From contig DRMA01000081.1 in assembly GCA_011375245.1 (NCBI GenBank), forward strand, positions 1 through 11,934: DNA of 11,934 nt, read 5' to 3'. Shown one piece after another: positions 1 to 6,147 of the stretch. Both the position numbers and the translations under genes were made by a program. Under the pieces are notes generated by a model. The model did no database searches. It was not told where the DNA came from and was given only the letters and a program-made list of their open reading frames with translations. Source of the stretch: Thiothrix sp. Its GTDB lineage: Bacteria; Pseudomonadota; Gammaproteobacteria; Thiotrichales; Thiotrichaceae. Each line of letters starts with the position of its first letter. Positions within the stretch are counted from its first letter, which is position 1.

Positions 1-1170
1 ATCATAAGCACGTTGCAAGAAAGTAGAATAAATAGCGACTATTGGCTTTTGTCCTTCGCAAGCAAGCCCAGCAGCAAAGGTCACCGCATGTTGTTCAGCA
101 ATTGCGACATCATAATAACGTTCAGGAAAATGTTGTGAAAACTCAACTAAACCAGAACCTTCAAGCATTGCTGGCGTGATACCAATAACACGCTCATCCT
201 GCTCAGCTATATCACAAAGCCATCGACCAAATACTTGAGTATAAGTAGGGGAAGAAATGTGAGTGCTTGAAATAATTCCTTGCTTAAGATCAAAAGGAGA
301 GGGTCCGTGATAAGCCACAGGGTCTTGCTCAGCGGGCATATAACCATGCCCTTTTTGCGTAACAACATGTAAGATGCAGGGACCTTTATGATCTTTTATA
401 TTATCAAAAATACGAACCATTTCAACCACATCATGACCATCAATAGGTCCAAAATAATGAAATCCCATTTCTTCAAACAACGTACCTGGCATAATCATGC
501 CCTTCATATGCTCTTCGCTTTTTTTGGTAAAATTCTGTACCGAAACAGGTAATAGTTTTTTGCTACTCTCACGTAGCTTAGAATAAAAATGCCCTGATAA
601 AATACGGGTTAAATACTTCCGTAACCCACCCACATTCGGTGAAATGGACATATCATTATCATTCAACACCACAAGCATATTAGCGGCTAGGTCTCCTGCA
701 TGATTCATTGCCTCATAAACCATACCTGCTGTCATTGCCCCATCACCAATCACTGCAATAGATTTTTGTTCTCGTCCTTGAGCCGCTGCTGCTAATGCCA
801 TACCCAAAGCAGCGCTGACTGAGGTACTTGAATGACCTACACCAAAGGTATCAAACACACTTTCACTACGTTTTGGAAAACCAGAAATACCCTTTTTTTG
901 TCGAATATTTTTCAGAGCTTCACGACGATTAGTAAGAATTTTGTGAATATAGGCCTGATGCCCAACATCCCAAATAATTTTATCAGTAGGGGTATTAAAC
1001 ACATAGTGCAAAGCAACTGTCAGCTCAACAGTACCAAGACTTGCTGACAAGTGCCCACCCGTTTGAGACACGGATTCAAGCAGATAATCACGTAATTCAT
1101 CACAAACATTTGGAAGGTCTGTCAGTGTTAAGTCACGAAGTTCAAAAGGGGTATTAATGGCAGCGGACAC
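1..1170 (-). CDS. dxs: 1-deoxy-D-xylulose-5-phosphate synthase, N-terminal 390 residues (3' end beyond window)
   Basis: Dxs condenses pyruvate and glyceraldehyde 3-phosphate with thiamine diphosphate (ThDP) in the cytoplasm, the first step of the MEP isoprenoid pathway. The frame is open without interruption for all 390 codons to the window edge. It aligns by eye with E. coli Dxs throughout: SGGH-like TGGH with His40, IWDVGHQAY near 66-74, VGHSSTS near 111-117, the ThDP motif GDGAMTAGM at 142-150 with LNDNDMSIS following, and AIAEQHAV at 356-363, whose Glu359 corresponds to the glutamate that activates the cofactor. The ThDP domain and the start of the pyrimidine-binding domain are present; the transketolase C-terminal domain lies outside the window. 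The start is GTG at 1170, because in-frame TAA codons lie just upstream and no ATG fits. GGAG at 1184-1187 is a somewhat distant ribosome site. It is the third gene after xseB and ispA, 61 bases behind ispA. Confidence 0.97.
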   Translation of the reverse strand, partial: MSAAINTPFELRDLTLTDLPNVCDELRDYLLESVSQTGGHLSASLGTVELTVALHYVFNTPTDKIIWDVGHQAYIHKILTNRREALKNIRQKKGISGFPKRSESVFDTFGVGHSSTSVSAALGMALAAAAQGREQKSIAVIGDGAMTAGMVYEAMNHAGDLAANMLVVLNDNDMSISPNVGGLRKYLTRILSGHFYSKLRESSKKLLPVSVQNFTKKSEEHMKGMIMPGTLFEEMGFHYFGPIDGHDVVEMVRIFDNIKDHKGPCILHVVTQKGHGYMPAEQDPVAYHGPSPFDLKQGIISSTHISSPTYTQVFGRWLCDIAEQDERVIGITPAMLEGSGLVEFSQHFPERYYDVAIAEQHAVTFAAGLACEGQKPIVAIYSTFLQRAYD

Positions 1171-1231
1171 GTGTTCTTATTATCTCCAAATCGAAAGAGC
1201 AATGCTTCATAAATGGGGCGATACTATAGGT

Positions 1232-2125
1232 CTATTTAAGACGCTTCACAATAAAATCTGCAATATGACGCAGATTATCTGCAGCCCCATCAAAATCTGC
1301 TAGATAATGAAGCGCTTCAGTATGTAAATCTACTACTTTTTGTCGAGCACATTGAAGACCTAAAATAGAAGGATAAGTGACTTTATTTGCTGCAATATCA
1401 GCACCTTGTGTTTTACCAAGTGTTTCCGTATCACTTTCAATATCCAAAATATCATCACGCACTTGAAAGGCTAAGCCAATACACTGAGCAAAACGATCAA
1501 GATTATGCTGTTGTATATCCGTTATGTCATCTGCACAAATACAAGCCATTTGAATGCAAGCACGAATAAGCGCACCTGTCTTGTGAATATGCATATATTC
1601 CAACTCAGGCTCAGTTAACTCTTTACCAGTAGAGGCAAGGTCAATAGCCTGCCCTCCCGCCATCCCTCTGGAACCTGATGCTAATGACAATAGGCCAATC
1701 AACTGCAATCGTTTTTCTGCGACAAGATGGTAAGCTGATGAACTCGCAAGCAGATAAGTTGCTAATGCTTGCAATGCATCCCCCGCTAAAATAGCTATCG
1801 CTTCATCATATTGCTTATGGCAGGTGGGTTTATTACGCCGCAAATCATCATCGTCCATCGCAGGCAAATCGTCATGTATTAATGAATAGACATGTATCAG
1901 CTCAATGGAGGCTGCAACAATATCAAGCTGTTGCACCGGAATACCCAGTGTCTCACCTGTCGCATAAACTAATAATGGACGCACACGTTTCCCTCCCTCT
2001 AAAACACTATAACGCATTGCTCCATGTAGTTGAGTTGGGTTAAGCGTAGCGCGTGGCAAAACATTATCCAATACAGACTCAATTCTCTGTTGATACCCCA
2101 TTAACATATTATTTAACCCCATCAT
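1232..2125 (-). CDS. ispA: Farnesyl diphosphate synthase (geranyltranstransferase)
   Basis: IspA joins IPP with DMAPP and then with GPP to make farnesyl diphosphate, the precursor of undecaprenyl and quinone side chains. The 297 residues match the family length. Visible motifs are GGKRVRP at 44-50 (diphosphate binding), the first aspartate-rich motif DDLPAMDDDD at 85-94 with the two-residue insertion typical of bacterial FPP synthases, RRNKPTCH at 96-103, GGQAIDL at 157-163, HKTGALIRA at 181-189 and the second aspartate-rich motif DDILD at 224-228. The ATG at 2125 overlaps the xseB stop codon (ATGA), so translation is probably coupled. Further Met codons at residues 2, 7 and 9 make the exact start uncertain; E. 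coli IspA aligns best from residue 7 or 9. The gene order xseB-ispA-dxs is the usual gammaproteobacterial one. Confidence 0.96.
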   Translation of the reverse strand: MMGLNNMLMGYQQRIESVLDNVLPRATLNPTQLHGAMRYSVLEGGKRVRPLLVYATGETLGIPVQQLDIVAASIELIHVYSLIHDDLPAMDDDDLRRNKPTCHKQYDEAIAILAGDALQALATYLLASSSAYHLVAEKRLQLIGLLSLASGSRGMAGGQAIDLASTGKELTEPELEYMHIHKTGALIRACIQMACICADDITDIQQHNLDRFAQCIGLAFQVRDDILDIESDTETLGKTQGADIAANKVTYPSILGLQCARQKVVDLHTEALHYLADFDGAADNLRHIADFIVKRLK

Positions 2126-2349
2126 GATTGCTCAAAACCTATTTCTTGCTGTTTTGAAGTCAGTATTTTAATATCCTGCTCAGCTTGGCTTAACGCCTTT
2201 TGGCAGATTTGCGTTAAATGAATACCTTTTTCAAAGGCCTCTAAAGAAGCCTCCAAGGATAACGTATCGTTTTCCATGTGATTAACGAGTGTTTCTAGCT
2301 GCAACATTGCTTCTTCAAAACTAGGAGGGGTTTGTTTCTTACTACTCAT
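2122..2349 (-). CDS. xseB: Exodeoxyribonuclease VII small subunit
   Basis: XseB is the small, helical subunit that binds in several copies to XseA to form exonuclease VII, a cytoplasmic single-strand DNA nuclease. From the ATG at 2349 the product is 75 residues, close to the 80 of E. coli. It shows the family core: SFEEAMLQLETLV at about 10-22, then LSLEASLEAFEKGIHL and a final helix with AEQDIKIL. A longer frame could begin at a TTG at 2379, but the added ten residues have no counterpart in the family and no ribosome site precedes them, so I chose the ATG that gives MSSKKQ. It is the first gene of the xseB-ispA-dxs operon and overlaps ispA by ATGA at 2122-2125. xseA is not in this window. 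Confidence 0.95.
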   Translation of the reverse strand: MSSKKQTPPSFEEAMLQLETLVNHMENDTLSLEASLEAFEKGIHLTQICQKALSQAEQDIKILTSKQQEIGFEQS

Positions 2350-2388
2350 AAGGTTAAATCTACATTTTAAGTTAAACAAAAAGCCAAC

Positions 2389-2417
2389 TTGCTATCATTT
2401 TATGAATATCATAACAT
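2389..2417 (+). promoter_or_regulatory. Candidate sigma70-like promoter toward the 31-aa ORF and apaH
   Basis: TTGCTA at 2389-2394 (4 of 6 to consensus), a 17-base spacer and TAACAT at 2412-2417 (4 of 6). It points to the micro-ORF at 2465 and then apaH. On the opposite strand TTGATA (2433-2438) and TATGAT (2408-2413), 19 bases apart, could serve xseB; the two -10 elements would overlap. In DNA this AT-rich such matches arise easily, so this is a weak inference. Confidence 0.28.
2400..2414. repeat. 15-bp inverted repeat in the xseB/apaH divergent region (operator-like)
   Basis: TTATGA-ATA-TCATAA is a perfect 6+3+6 inverted repeat. It covers both candidate -10 elements of the divergent promoters, a position where a dimeric regulator could act on both. 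The symmetry is seen directly; binding by any protein is conjecture, and short AT-rich palindromes are common by chance. Confidence 0.3.
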
Positions 2418-2464
2418 TAGTATTAACTAACTTATCAATAGATTCATCAACAGAGACTAATAAC

Positions 2465-2560
2465 ATGTTCGATTTTGGCTTTAAAATTCCCTTATTAATT
2501 GTCGTTTTACTGATTGCTTTTTCATGGTTTTCTTTCTTATCCGTTGTATTTGTAGGTTAA
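2465..2560 (+). CDS. Possible 31-residue single-pass membrane micro-protein
   Basis: A short frame starts at ATG 2465 and ends with TAA at 2558-2560. The product begins MFDFGFKIP and then consists almost entirely of hydrophobic residues (about 8-30: Ile, Leu, Val, Phe, Ala with one Trp), ending VVFVG. This is the composition of one transmembrane helix. AGAG at 2452-2455 lies nine bases before the start and could be a ribosome site. It stands alone in the space between xseB and apaH and is followed at once by a hairpin, which fits a small independent transcript. I recognise no family. It could instead be a leader peptide or chance: hydrophobic short frames are common in T-rich DNA. Conservation in relatives would decide. 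Confidence 0.4.
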   Translation: MFDFGFKIPLLIVVLLIAFSWFSFLSVVFVG

Positions 2561-2563
2561 GTT

Positions 2564-2594
2564 TGTTGAGTATTAACACATAAGATACTCAACA
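2564..2594 (+). terminator. Hairpin after the micro-ORF, possible weak terminator or 5' UTR structure of apaH
   Basis: TGTTGAGTAT (2564-2573) and ATACTCAACA (2585-2594) form a perfect 10-bp stem with an 11-base loop. It begins four bases after the micro-ORF stop. No run of T follows (next bases GCTTTAAC), so intrinsic termination would be weak. Since apaH starts only 38 bases later, it could instead be a structure in the apaH leader or an mRNA-stabilising stem. Confidence 0.4.
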
Positions 2595-2632
2595 GCTTTA
2601 ACTCTACTTAAAAATATAAATCTAAATTTACT

Positions 2633-3448
2633 ATGGCAATTTATGCTATTGGTGATATTCAGGGGTGTTATAGCTCACTGATGCGGCTATTAGATAAATT
2701 ACAATTTACCCCCGAAAAAGACACACTTTGGATAGCAGGTGATCTTGTTAATCGTGGTGAGAACTCACTCGCAACGTTACGCTTACTGAAAAGTTTAACG
2801 GGGTCGATTATTGCCGTTCTGGGCAATCATGATATATCACTCGTTGCTATTCATCATGGGTTACTAAAAAGCAATACAACACTTGACCCTATCCTACAAG
2901 CACATGATCGTGAAGCACTAATAGAATGGTTATGTCAACTGCCTTTGCTACATATTGATAAAACCAAAAAAATTTGTATGGCTCATGCTGGCATTCCACC
3001 ACAATGGACCATAGCACAAGCACACCATTACTCACTTGAAGTTCAGCAACAACTACAGGGCAAAAATAAAAAAGCATGGTTAGCCAACGTCTATGGTAAT
3101 AAACCCAATAAATGGTCTAAAGCACAAAAGAATGAAAAGGATAGACACCGTTACATTCTCAATGCCTTTACTCGTATGCGTTTTTTAAGCACCACAGGAG
3201 CATTGAATTTTAAGCAAAAAACAGCACCCCATAAGCACAAACACAAAAATCTTATTCCTTGGTACAATTTCCCCAAGCGAAACAATAAGGATTATTGTAT
3301 TCTATTTGGTCACTGGGCAAGTCTAGGGTATTATCAGGGCAATGATGTCATTGCGTTAGATACGGGATGTGTTTGGGGTGGACGGTTAACAGCAATACAA
3401 CTTGACTCACCAGCAGCAAAAAAACCGCTTATTTCTATTTCATGTTAA
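2633..3448 (+). CDS. apaH: Symmetrical bis(5'-nucleosyl)-tetraphosphatase (diadenosine tetraphosphatase)
   Basis: ApaH hydrolyses Ap4A to two ADP, and in bacteria it also removes Np4 caps from RNA 5' ends. The 271 residues match the family length and carry the metallophosphatase signature of the PPP type: GDIQGC at 7-12, GDLVNRG at 36-42, GNHD at 64-67, MAHAGIPPQW at 116-125, NAFTRMRF at 177-184, FGHWASLG at 225-232 and ALDTGCVWGG at 241-250. Gln10 replaces the His of the E. coli GDVHG motif; I recall GDLQG-type motifs in ApaH of other gammaproteobacteria, so this is not taken as loss of function. A Lys/His-rich stretch (PHKHKHKN, 199-206) sits where E. coli has a variable loop. The ribosome site before the ATG is poor. 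E. coli ApaH lies near ksgA and apaG, neither of which is here. Confidence 0.96.
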   Translation: MAIYAIGDIQGCYSSLMRLLDKLQFTPEKDTLWIAGDLVNRGENSLATLRLLKSLTGSIIAVLGNHDISLVAIHHGLLKSNTTLDPILQAHDREALIEWLCQLPLLHIDKTKKICMAHAGIPPQWTIAQAHHYSLEVQQQLQGKNKKAWLANVYGNKPNKWSKAQKNEKDRHRYILNAFTRMRFLSTTGALNFKQKTAPHKHKHKNLIPWYNFPKRNNKDYCILFGHWASLGYYQGNDVIALDTGCVWGGRLTAIQLDSPAAKKPLISISC

Positions 3449-3506
3449 CTAGGTAGTAAAATGTCAAATAAAACAAATGTTATATTAATAACTTGGAGAG
3501 GGGAAT

Positions 3507-3998
3507 ATGGAAGTTAAAGTCAAAACTCTTAAAGACATGGGTGGTCTCGCAGGAGATGAGTTAGCACTTAATATAGAAGTTGCAAGCCCCCCCCCAATGA
3601 TGAAGGTAGAAGAGTTAGAAGAAGCATTACAAACTAACCGCCAGTTATTAGATGGATACTATGATGGTTTACTGGATCATATGAGAAATGATTATATCAA
3701 GCAAGTTCCTCCATGGGACTTACCTTACCACAGCCTACTGAAAAACTCTGTCACAGCACGTCTTATGATTGATCAACTCATCCCTGCTATTAATGCAAGA
3801 GGTGGACGCGCTAAATTTACCCAACTTGAAACAAAATCAGCCGAAAAGCACATTGAAATACTAATGGGTAAAGCAGACAAAACAGTAAAGGAAGAAATGG
3901 GAGGAAAAATGATTCCCATGAGCACCGTGATTATACTGATATTTTTAGTAGCCTGCGCAGTAATTGGTTATTTATATCTCACCAATACTAACTTCTAG
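3507..3998 (+). CDS. Unrecognised 163-residue protein with a C-terminal membrane anchor
   Basis: I do not recognise this family. The first 135 residues are hydrophilic and mixed in charge: a short N-terminal part, a triple-proline turn (28-30), an acidic helical stretch VEELEEALQTNRQLLDGYYDG, a segment with VPPWDLPYH (67-75) and a Lys/Glu-rich helix up to about 134. Residues about 136-158 are strongly hydrophobic and the protein ends five residues later, so it is predicted to be tail-anchored in the inner membrane with the bulk in the cytoplasm. There is no signal peptide. GGAGAGGGG directly before the ATG is a strong ribosome site, much better than that of apaH, 58 bases upstream; the two may share a transcript. 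Codons 27-30 include a run of nine C. Its stop is only 11 bases from the convergent tyrA stop. Confidence 0.85.
   Translation: MEVKVKTLKDMGGLAGDELALNIEVASPPPMMKVEELEEALQTNRQLLDGYYDGLLDHMRNDYIKQVPPWDLPYHSLLKNSVTARLMIDQLIPAINARGGRAKFTQLETKSAEKHIEILMGKADKTVKEEMGGKMIPMSTVIILIFLVACAVIGYLYLTNTNF
3587..3595 (+). repeat. Homopolymer of nine C inside the membrane-anchored protein gene
   Basis: Nine consecutive C span codons 27-30 (Ser-Pro-Pro-Pro). In a low-G+C genome where proline could be written with CCA or CCT, an unbroken C9 near the start of a gene is uncommon. Gain or loss of one base would shift the frame early. The next in-frame ATG pair is immediately downstream (codons 31-32) but lacks a ribosome site. 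Confidence 0.9.
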
Positions 3999-4009
3999 CT
4001 AAGCATTAC

Positions 4010-4867
4010 TCACACTATTCGATCTCGCTCACATTTCGCTTGTTCAAAGCTCGTCAATAATGACGAGCCGTCCCCTTGCTCTATATTCTGCCTTAAACCC
4101 GCAAGATTTTGTTGAAATTCATCAAGCACTCGCAAAATAGCCGTTTTATTTTCCAAACAAATATCCCGCCACATCACAGGATCGCTTGATGCAATACGCG
4201 TAAAATCTTGAAAGCCCCCCGCTGCATAACGAAAAATGTCATCACTCACCTCTGAGTGAGCCAATGTAGAAACCAACTCATAGGCCAGAATATGCGGCAA
4301 ATGGCTGGTCGCTGCTAAAATATAATCATGCTGCTGTACAGCCAGCGTCTCTACCACAGCTCCTGTTGCTTTCCACATCAAACGAACTATTTCCAATGCA
4401 TCAGGATTTGTTGATGAGACAGGCGTTAAAATCACTTTCTTATTATTATAAAGATCAGCGACTGCTGCCCCCACACCACTTTTTTCTCTTCCTGCTATTG
4501 GATGTCCTAAGACAAAATGAGTAGGCATTTTGCCATCAAAAACAGTCTCAGCCGCTTGTTGCACACTTGCTTTAGCACTTCCACCATCGGTAATAATGGC
4601 ATGTGGTTCAATATGATCCTTAATTTGCGCTAATACCGCCTGCATTGCTGATAAGGGTGTTGCCAGAAAAATAACATCCGCCCCTTTTACCGCTACGACA
4701 GGATCAGTAGTAAAACAATCAATAACCCCCAAATCTTTAGCCTGCTGCAAATGCGTTTGCCGTCGGCTACAACCGACAATCGTTTGGCAGTAATTTGCCT
4801 CCCGCAATGCCATTGCTAATGAACCGCCAATAAGCCCTACCCCAAAAATAACCAAGCGATTAATCAT
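4010..4867 (-). CDS. tyrA: Prephenate (or arogenate) dehydrogenase
   Basis: TyrA oxidatively decarboxylates prephenate to 4-hydroxyphenylpyruvate (or arogenate to tyrosine) in tyrosine synthesis. The 285 residues cover the family's nucleotide-binding and helical dimerisation domains: GVGLIGGS at 9-16, FLATPL at 67-72, TDGGSAK at 93-99, GHPIAGREKSG at 121-131 (catalytic His region), SHLPH at 188-192 and FQDFTRIA at 219-226. It has no chorismate mutase, ACT or AroA fusion. The second beta strand ends in CSRRQ (33-37) with no acidic residue, which resembles NADP-using members such as the cyanobacterial arogenate enzyme (GVSRQQ); cofactor choice is inferred only. The ATG overlaps the hisC stop as ATGA (4864-4867), so the pair is translationally coupled. 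The C-terminal codons contain an 8-bp hairpin at 4049-4068. Confidence 0.95.
   Translation of the reverse strand: MINRLVIFGVGLIGGSLAMALREANYCQTIVGCSRRQTHLQQAKDLGVIDCFTTDPVVAVKGADVIFLATPLSAMQAVLAQIKDHIEPHAIITDGGSAKASVQQAAETVFDGKMPTHFVLGHPIAGREKSGVGAAVADLYNNKKVILTPVSSTNPDALEIVRLMWKATGAVVETLAVQQHDYILAATSHLPHILAYELVSTLAHSEVSDDIFRYAAGGFQDFTRIASSDPVMWRDICLENKTAILRVLDEFQQNLAGLRQNIEQGDGSSLLTSFEQAKCERDRIV
4049..4068. terminator. Perfect 8-bp hairpin with 4-base loop in the 3' end of tyrA
   Basis: GCTCGTCA-ATAA-TGACGAGC is an uninterrupted stem. On the plus strand it lies 50 bases beyond the stop of the membrane-anchored protein gene and could end that transcript, although no T run follows (CGTCCCC). 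On the minus strand it is inside tyrA, about 13 codons before its end, followed by TTT. Convergent genes with an 11-base gap often place terminators inside each other's ends, but the function here is only inferred. Confidence 0.3.
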
Positions 4868-6018
4868 TTAAGCACCTTCTTTAACGCATCAATACACCGT
4901 GTATTTTGTTCTTGCGTACCAATAGTAATACGTAGATGACTTGGTAGTTTATAGTTAGCAACAGGACGAACAATAATGGCTTCCTGTAACAACCCCTCAT
5001 AAACAGGCAATGCATTACGCCCCATATCCACACAAATAAAATTCCCCACTGATGGAATATATGACCAATGATACTTCTCACAAGCTCGCATCCATTGTTG
5101 TAAACCATCACGATTAATCTGTGCACTAATCAACACTTGTTCTTCATCTTCTAAGGCAGCACTTGCAGCCGCTAATGCCACTGAATTAACATTAAACGGT
5201 TGGCGAACACGGTTTAATAAACTAGCAATCTCAGGACTAGAAATGGCATAACCAACCCGCAATGCTGCCAAACCATATATTTTTGAAAATGTGCGAGTAA
5301 CAATCAGATTGGGGTAATGCTCTACCCATTCCATGGTATTGGGATATTCTGCCTCATCAACATACTCAAAATACGCTTCATCCACCACCACAATAACCTT
5401 TTTAGGAACGCGCTCCATAAAACGCTCTAGCTCATCAGAGGTAAGCCATGTTCCTGTTGGATTATTAGGGTTGGCAATAAAAACAACCTGCGTTTGTGCA
5501 TCAATCAATGCCAGCATAGCTTCTAAATCATGTCCATATGGCATCGCATGATCAACAGAATTAGCTAATGCTATCTTGGCTTCAGCCCCCACTGCTTGGG
5601 TAACAATAGGATAAACTGCAAAGGCATGTTCAGAGAACACGGCATTACGTCCAGTGGTTAAAAAACTGCGGGCAATAAGATCCAATACATCATTAGACCC
5701 ATTCCCCAAGGTAATTTGCTTTATTGCAACGCCCAAAACATTAACTAGTCTTTGCTTAAGTAAAAAGCCATTGCCATCAGGATACAATGCCAACCCCTGA
5801 AGCGGATCTTGTAATAAGGCACGTAAAGCATGAGAACTTGCTCCCAAAGGGTTTTCATTAGAAGCAAGCTTCAGGATATTACTTACACCTAGTTCACGCT
5901 CCAATTCTTCAATAGGCTTACCAGGCACATAAGGCTGTAAGCCTTGCACACCAGTAACTGCTAAGGCATTAAAATCAATATCAATACTTTTATTCTTATC
6001 AAGATTTGTTGTTGTCAT
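4864..6018 (-). CDS. hisC: Histidinol-phosphate / aromatic aminotransferase (HisC family)
   Basis: This is a class I/II PLP-dependent aminotransferase of the HisC family, 384 residues. Visible landmarks are KLASNENPLG at 50-59, YPDGNG at 79-84, GNGSNDVLDL at 105-114, ANPNNPTG at 182-189 (Asn contacts PLP), VVDEAYFEY at 211-219, the PLP lysine in TRTFSKIYGLAALRVGY (Lys246) with Arg254 binding phosphate, and RPVANYKLPSHLRITIG near 351-367. HisC converts imidazole-acetol phosphate to histidinol phosphate; many HisC proteins also transaminate aromatic keto acids. No other his gene is nearby and tyrA follows with an ATGA overlap, so this copy may well serve tyrosine and phenylalanine synthesis, as inferred for the hisC2 copies beside tyrA or pheA in pseudomonads. 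The ATG at 6018 has AGGA eight bases upstream and a good promoter at 6058-6086. Confidence 0.95.
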   Translation of the reverse strand: MTTTNLDKNKSIDIDFNALAVTGVQGLQPYVPGKPIEELERELGVSNILKLASNENPLGASSHALRALLQDPLQGLALYPDGNGFLLKQRLVNVLGVAIKQITLGNGSNDVLDLIARSFLTTGRNAVFSEHAFAVYPIVTQAVGAEAKIALANSVDHAMPYGHDLEAMLALIDAQTQVVFIANPNNPTGTWLTSDELERFMERVPKKVIVVVDEAYFEYVDEAEYPNTMEWVEHYPNLIVTRTFSKIYGLAALRVGYAISSPEIASLLNRVRQPFNVNSVALAAASAALEDEEQVLISAQINRDGLQQWMRACEKYHWSYIPSVGNFICVDMGRNALPVYEGLLQEAIIVRPVANYKLPSHLRITIGTQEQNTRCIDALKKVLK

Positions 6019-6057
6019 AAGGCTATTCCTAATAGCAGGAAGTGATAAAAAGAAAGA

Positions 6058-6086
6058 ATTATACCCACATTCCGCTTAGCAGTTAA
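6058..6086 (-). promoter_or_regulatory. Sigma70-like promoter for hisC-tyrA
   Basis: On the minus strand the -35 element TTAACT (6081-6086, 4 of 6) is followed by a 17-base spacer and a perfect -10 TATAAT (6058-6063). Transcription would begin about 6050, some 30 bases before the hisC ATG and just upstream of its ribosome site. It lies in the 129-base divergent space between hisC and comM. I see no equally good promoter pointing to comM. Confidence 0.6.
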
Positions 6087-6147
6087 AATAGAGCAAAGAA
6101 AAAAGCTCTGTTAGCATAAAGTTCCCTTTATTAATCATCACCTGCTT

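Noticed and set aside
832..1047. Plus-strand frame of 71 codons inside dxs
   Set aside because: It is antisense to a clearly conserved enzyme, and its product has no recognisable features. The same applies to other short frames antisense to or overlapping ispA, apaH, hisC, comM, the 233-aa gene and the DUF349 gene.
2350..2379. Ten extra codons at the xseB N-terminus from a TTG start
   Set aside because: XseB proteins do not have this extension, and no ribosome site precedes the TTG; the ATG at 2349 gives the family length.
3449..3506. Possible promoter between apaH and the membrane-anchored protein gene (ATGTCA / TATTAA)
   Set aside because: Both boxes match consensus at only four positions in very AT-rich DNA, and cotranscription with apaH explains the gene equally well.
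6090..6109. AGAGC...GCTCT inverted repeat between hisC and comM
   Set aside because: Only five base pairs around a 10-base loop; too short to support as a terminator or operator.
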